Source of the DNA: Alkalibacterium sp. AK22 | Lineage (GTDB): Bacteria; Bacillota; Bacilli; Lactobacillales; Carnobacteriaceae_A | Length of the DNA: 64,000 nt | Reading direction: 5' to 3' | Assembly (NCBI RefSeq): GCF_000585255.1 | Contig: NZ_JANL01000042.1 | Span: 62,001-126,000, forward strand | Shown here: in pieces, positions 63,751 to 64,000 of the stretch | Numbering within the stretch: the first letter of the stretch is position 1 | Layout: each line of letters opens with the position of its first letter | Program-made: the position numbers and the translations under genes | Notes under the pieces: generated by a model | Told to the model about the DNA's origin: nothing | The model's database searches: none | Seen by the model: the letters and a program-made list of their open reading frames with translations, nothing else

Positions 63751-64000
63751 ATGAATTCTGTAAACTTATCAAAACGGCTGGAACAGGTTGCCGACTATGT
63801 AAAAGAAGGAGCGAGGCTGGCGGACATTGGTTCCGACCATGCGTACCTGCCGTGTTATCTGGCGGAAAAGAAACAAATCAGCTATGCGGTCGCAGGAGAG
63901 GTCGTTAAAGGTCCATATGAGAATGCTCTGAAGGAAGTCAGACGTAGCGGACACAAAGAGACGGTGGATGTCAGGTTGGGCAATGGCCTGCAAGTGATCG
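63751..64000 (+). CDS. trmK: tRNA (adenine22-N1)-methyltransferase TrmK (5' part)
   Basis: The first 83 codons of a SAM-dependent methyltransferase, cut by the window end. The opening LSKRLEQVADYVKEGARLAD, motif I ADIGSDHAYLPCYL and the AGEVVKGPYENAL segment are diagnostic of TrmK (YqfN), which methylates A22 of tRNA. Following dnaG-rpoD it is in its usual place. GTGAGGTG precedes the ATG. Confidence 0.93.
   Translation, partial: MNSVNLSKRLEQVADYVKEGARLADIGSDHAYLPCYLAEKKQISYAVAGEVVKGPYENALKEVRRSGHKETVDVRLGNGLQVI

Overview
The window reads as chromosomal DNA of a low-to-moderate G+C Gram-positive bacterium of the order Lactobacillales, most likely a Carnobacteriaceae-type organism (Alkalibacterium, Marinilactibacillus, Trichococcus and relatives are the sort of genera I would test first). 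This is inferred from gene content and order: ypiA-ypiB-mazG-cca-dinG-ypmB-asnS-dnaD-nth, sodA-pbp2b-rpmG, gluP-like rhomboid followed by glk, phoH-ybeY-dgkA-cdd-era-recO-glyQS, and dnaG-rpoD-trmK, plus AGGAGG ribosome binding sites, frequent GTG/TTG starts and a glycyl T-box. I cannot name the species from sequence alone. No rRNA, tRNA, CRISPR array, prophage or insertion sequence was seen.

Layout. 1-5186: a type IV pilus cluster (3' end of pilT, pilC, a pilin with its own promoter-like region and terminator, the prepilin peptidase, and the overlapping pilM-pilN-pilO), closed by a terminator. 5187-5518: a gap with a perfect 16-bp palindrome and a 9-bp tandem repeat. 5519-15370: the conserved housekeeping run from the TPR protein to endonuclease III. 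15476-18470: an aminotransferase, a YtxH-like membrane protein and a solitary arginine deiminase. 18517-22961: a DUF2188-type protein (minus), rlmA, ddl, queG, trmL. 23473-25921: argS (minus) diverging from argR. 26104-29935: a phosphohexomutase and zwf converge on an 860-bp gap that holds six 52-bp tandem hairpin units. 30246-36086: a CshB-type helicase, a DUF1189-like membrane protein, superoxide dismutase, a class B PBP and rpmG. 36446-45710: a BCCT transporter with a charged N-terminal extension, a 770-bp gap with degenerate repeats, two small envelope proteins and a small unknown protein, rhomboid protease, glucokinase, a lipoprotein, a rhodanese-like protein and a DHA2 drug exporter. 45792-52876: a PPDK regulatory protein (minus), a Zur/Fur regulator, rpsU (too short for a simple ORF screen), yqeY, and the phoH-ybeY-dgkA-cdd-era-recO run. 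52885-59284: T-box controlled glyQS, an ABC exporter, and the niaR-niaX pair with a clear operator over the niaX start of transcription. 59525-64000: dnaG, rpoD, rplY (L25/Ctc) and the start of trmK.

How the parts work together. Most genes are core information processing: tRNA charging (asnS, argS, glyQS), tRNA and rRNA modification (queG, trmL, trmK, rlmA, ybeY), replication and repair (dnaD, dnaG, dinG, nth, recO), and ribosome components (rpmG, rpsU, rplY, era). Arginine control is represented by argR, arcA and argS; a similar ATGAATA-type site lies before argR and arcA, suggesting ArgR links them. Envelope functions (ddl, PBP2b, dgkA) are scattered through it. The least ordinary parts are the type IV pilus machinery, which is uncommon in this order, the tandem hairpin array at 27951-28256, a possible 16-codon leader peptide before argS, and the small proteins between the BCCT transporter and the rhomboid protease.
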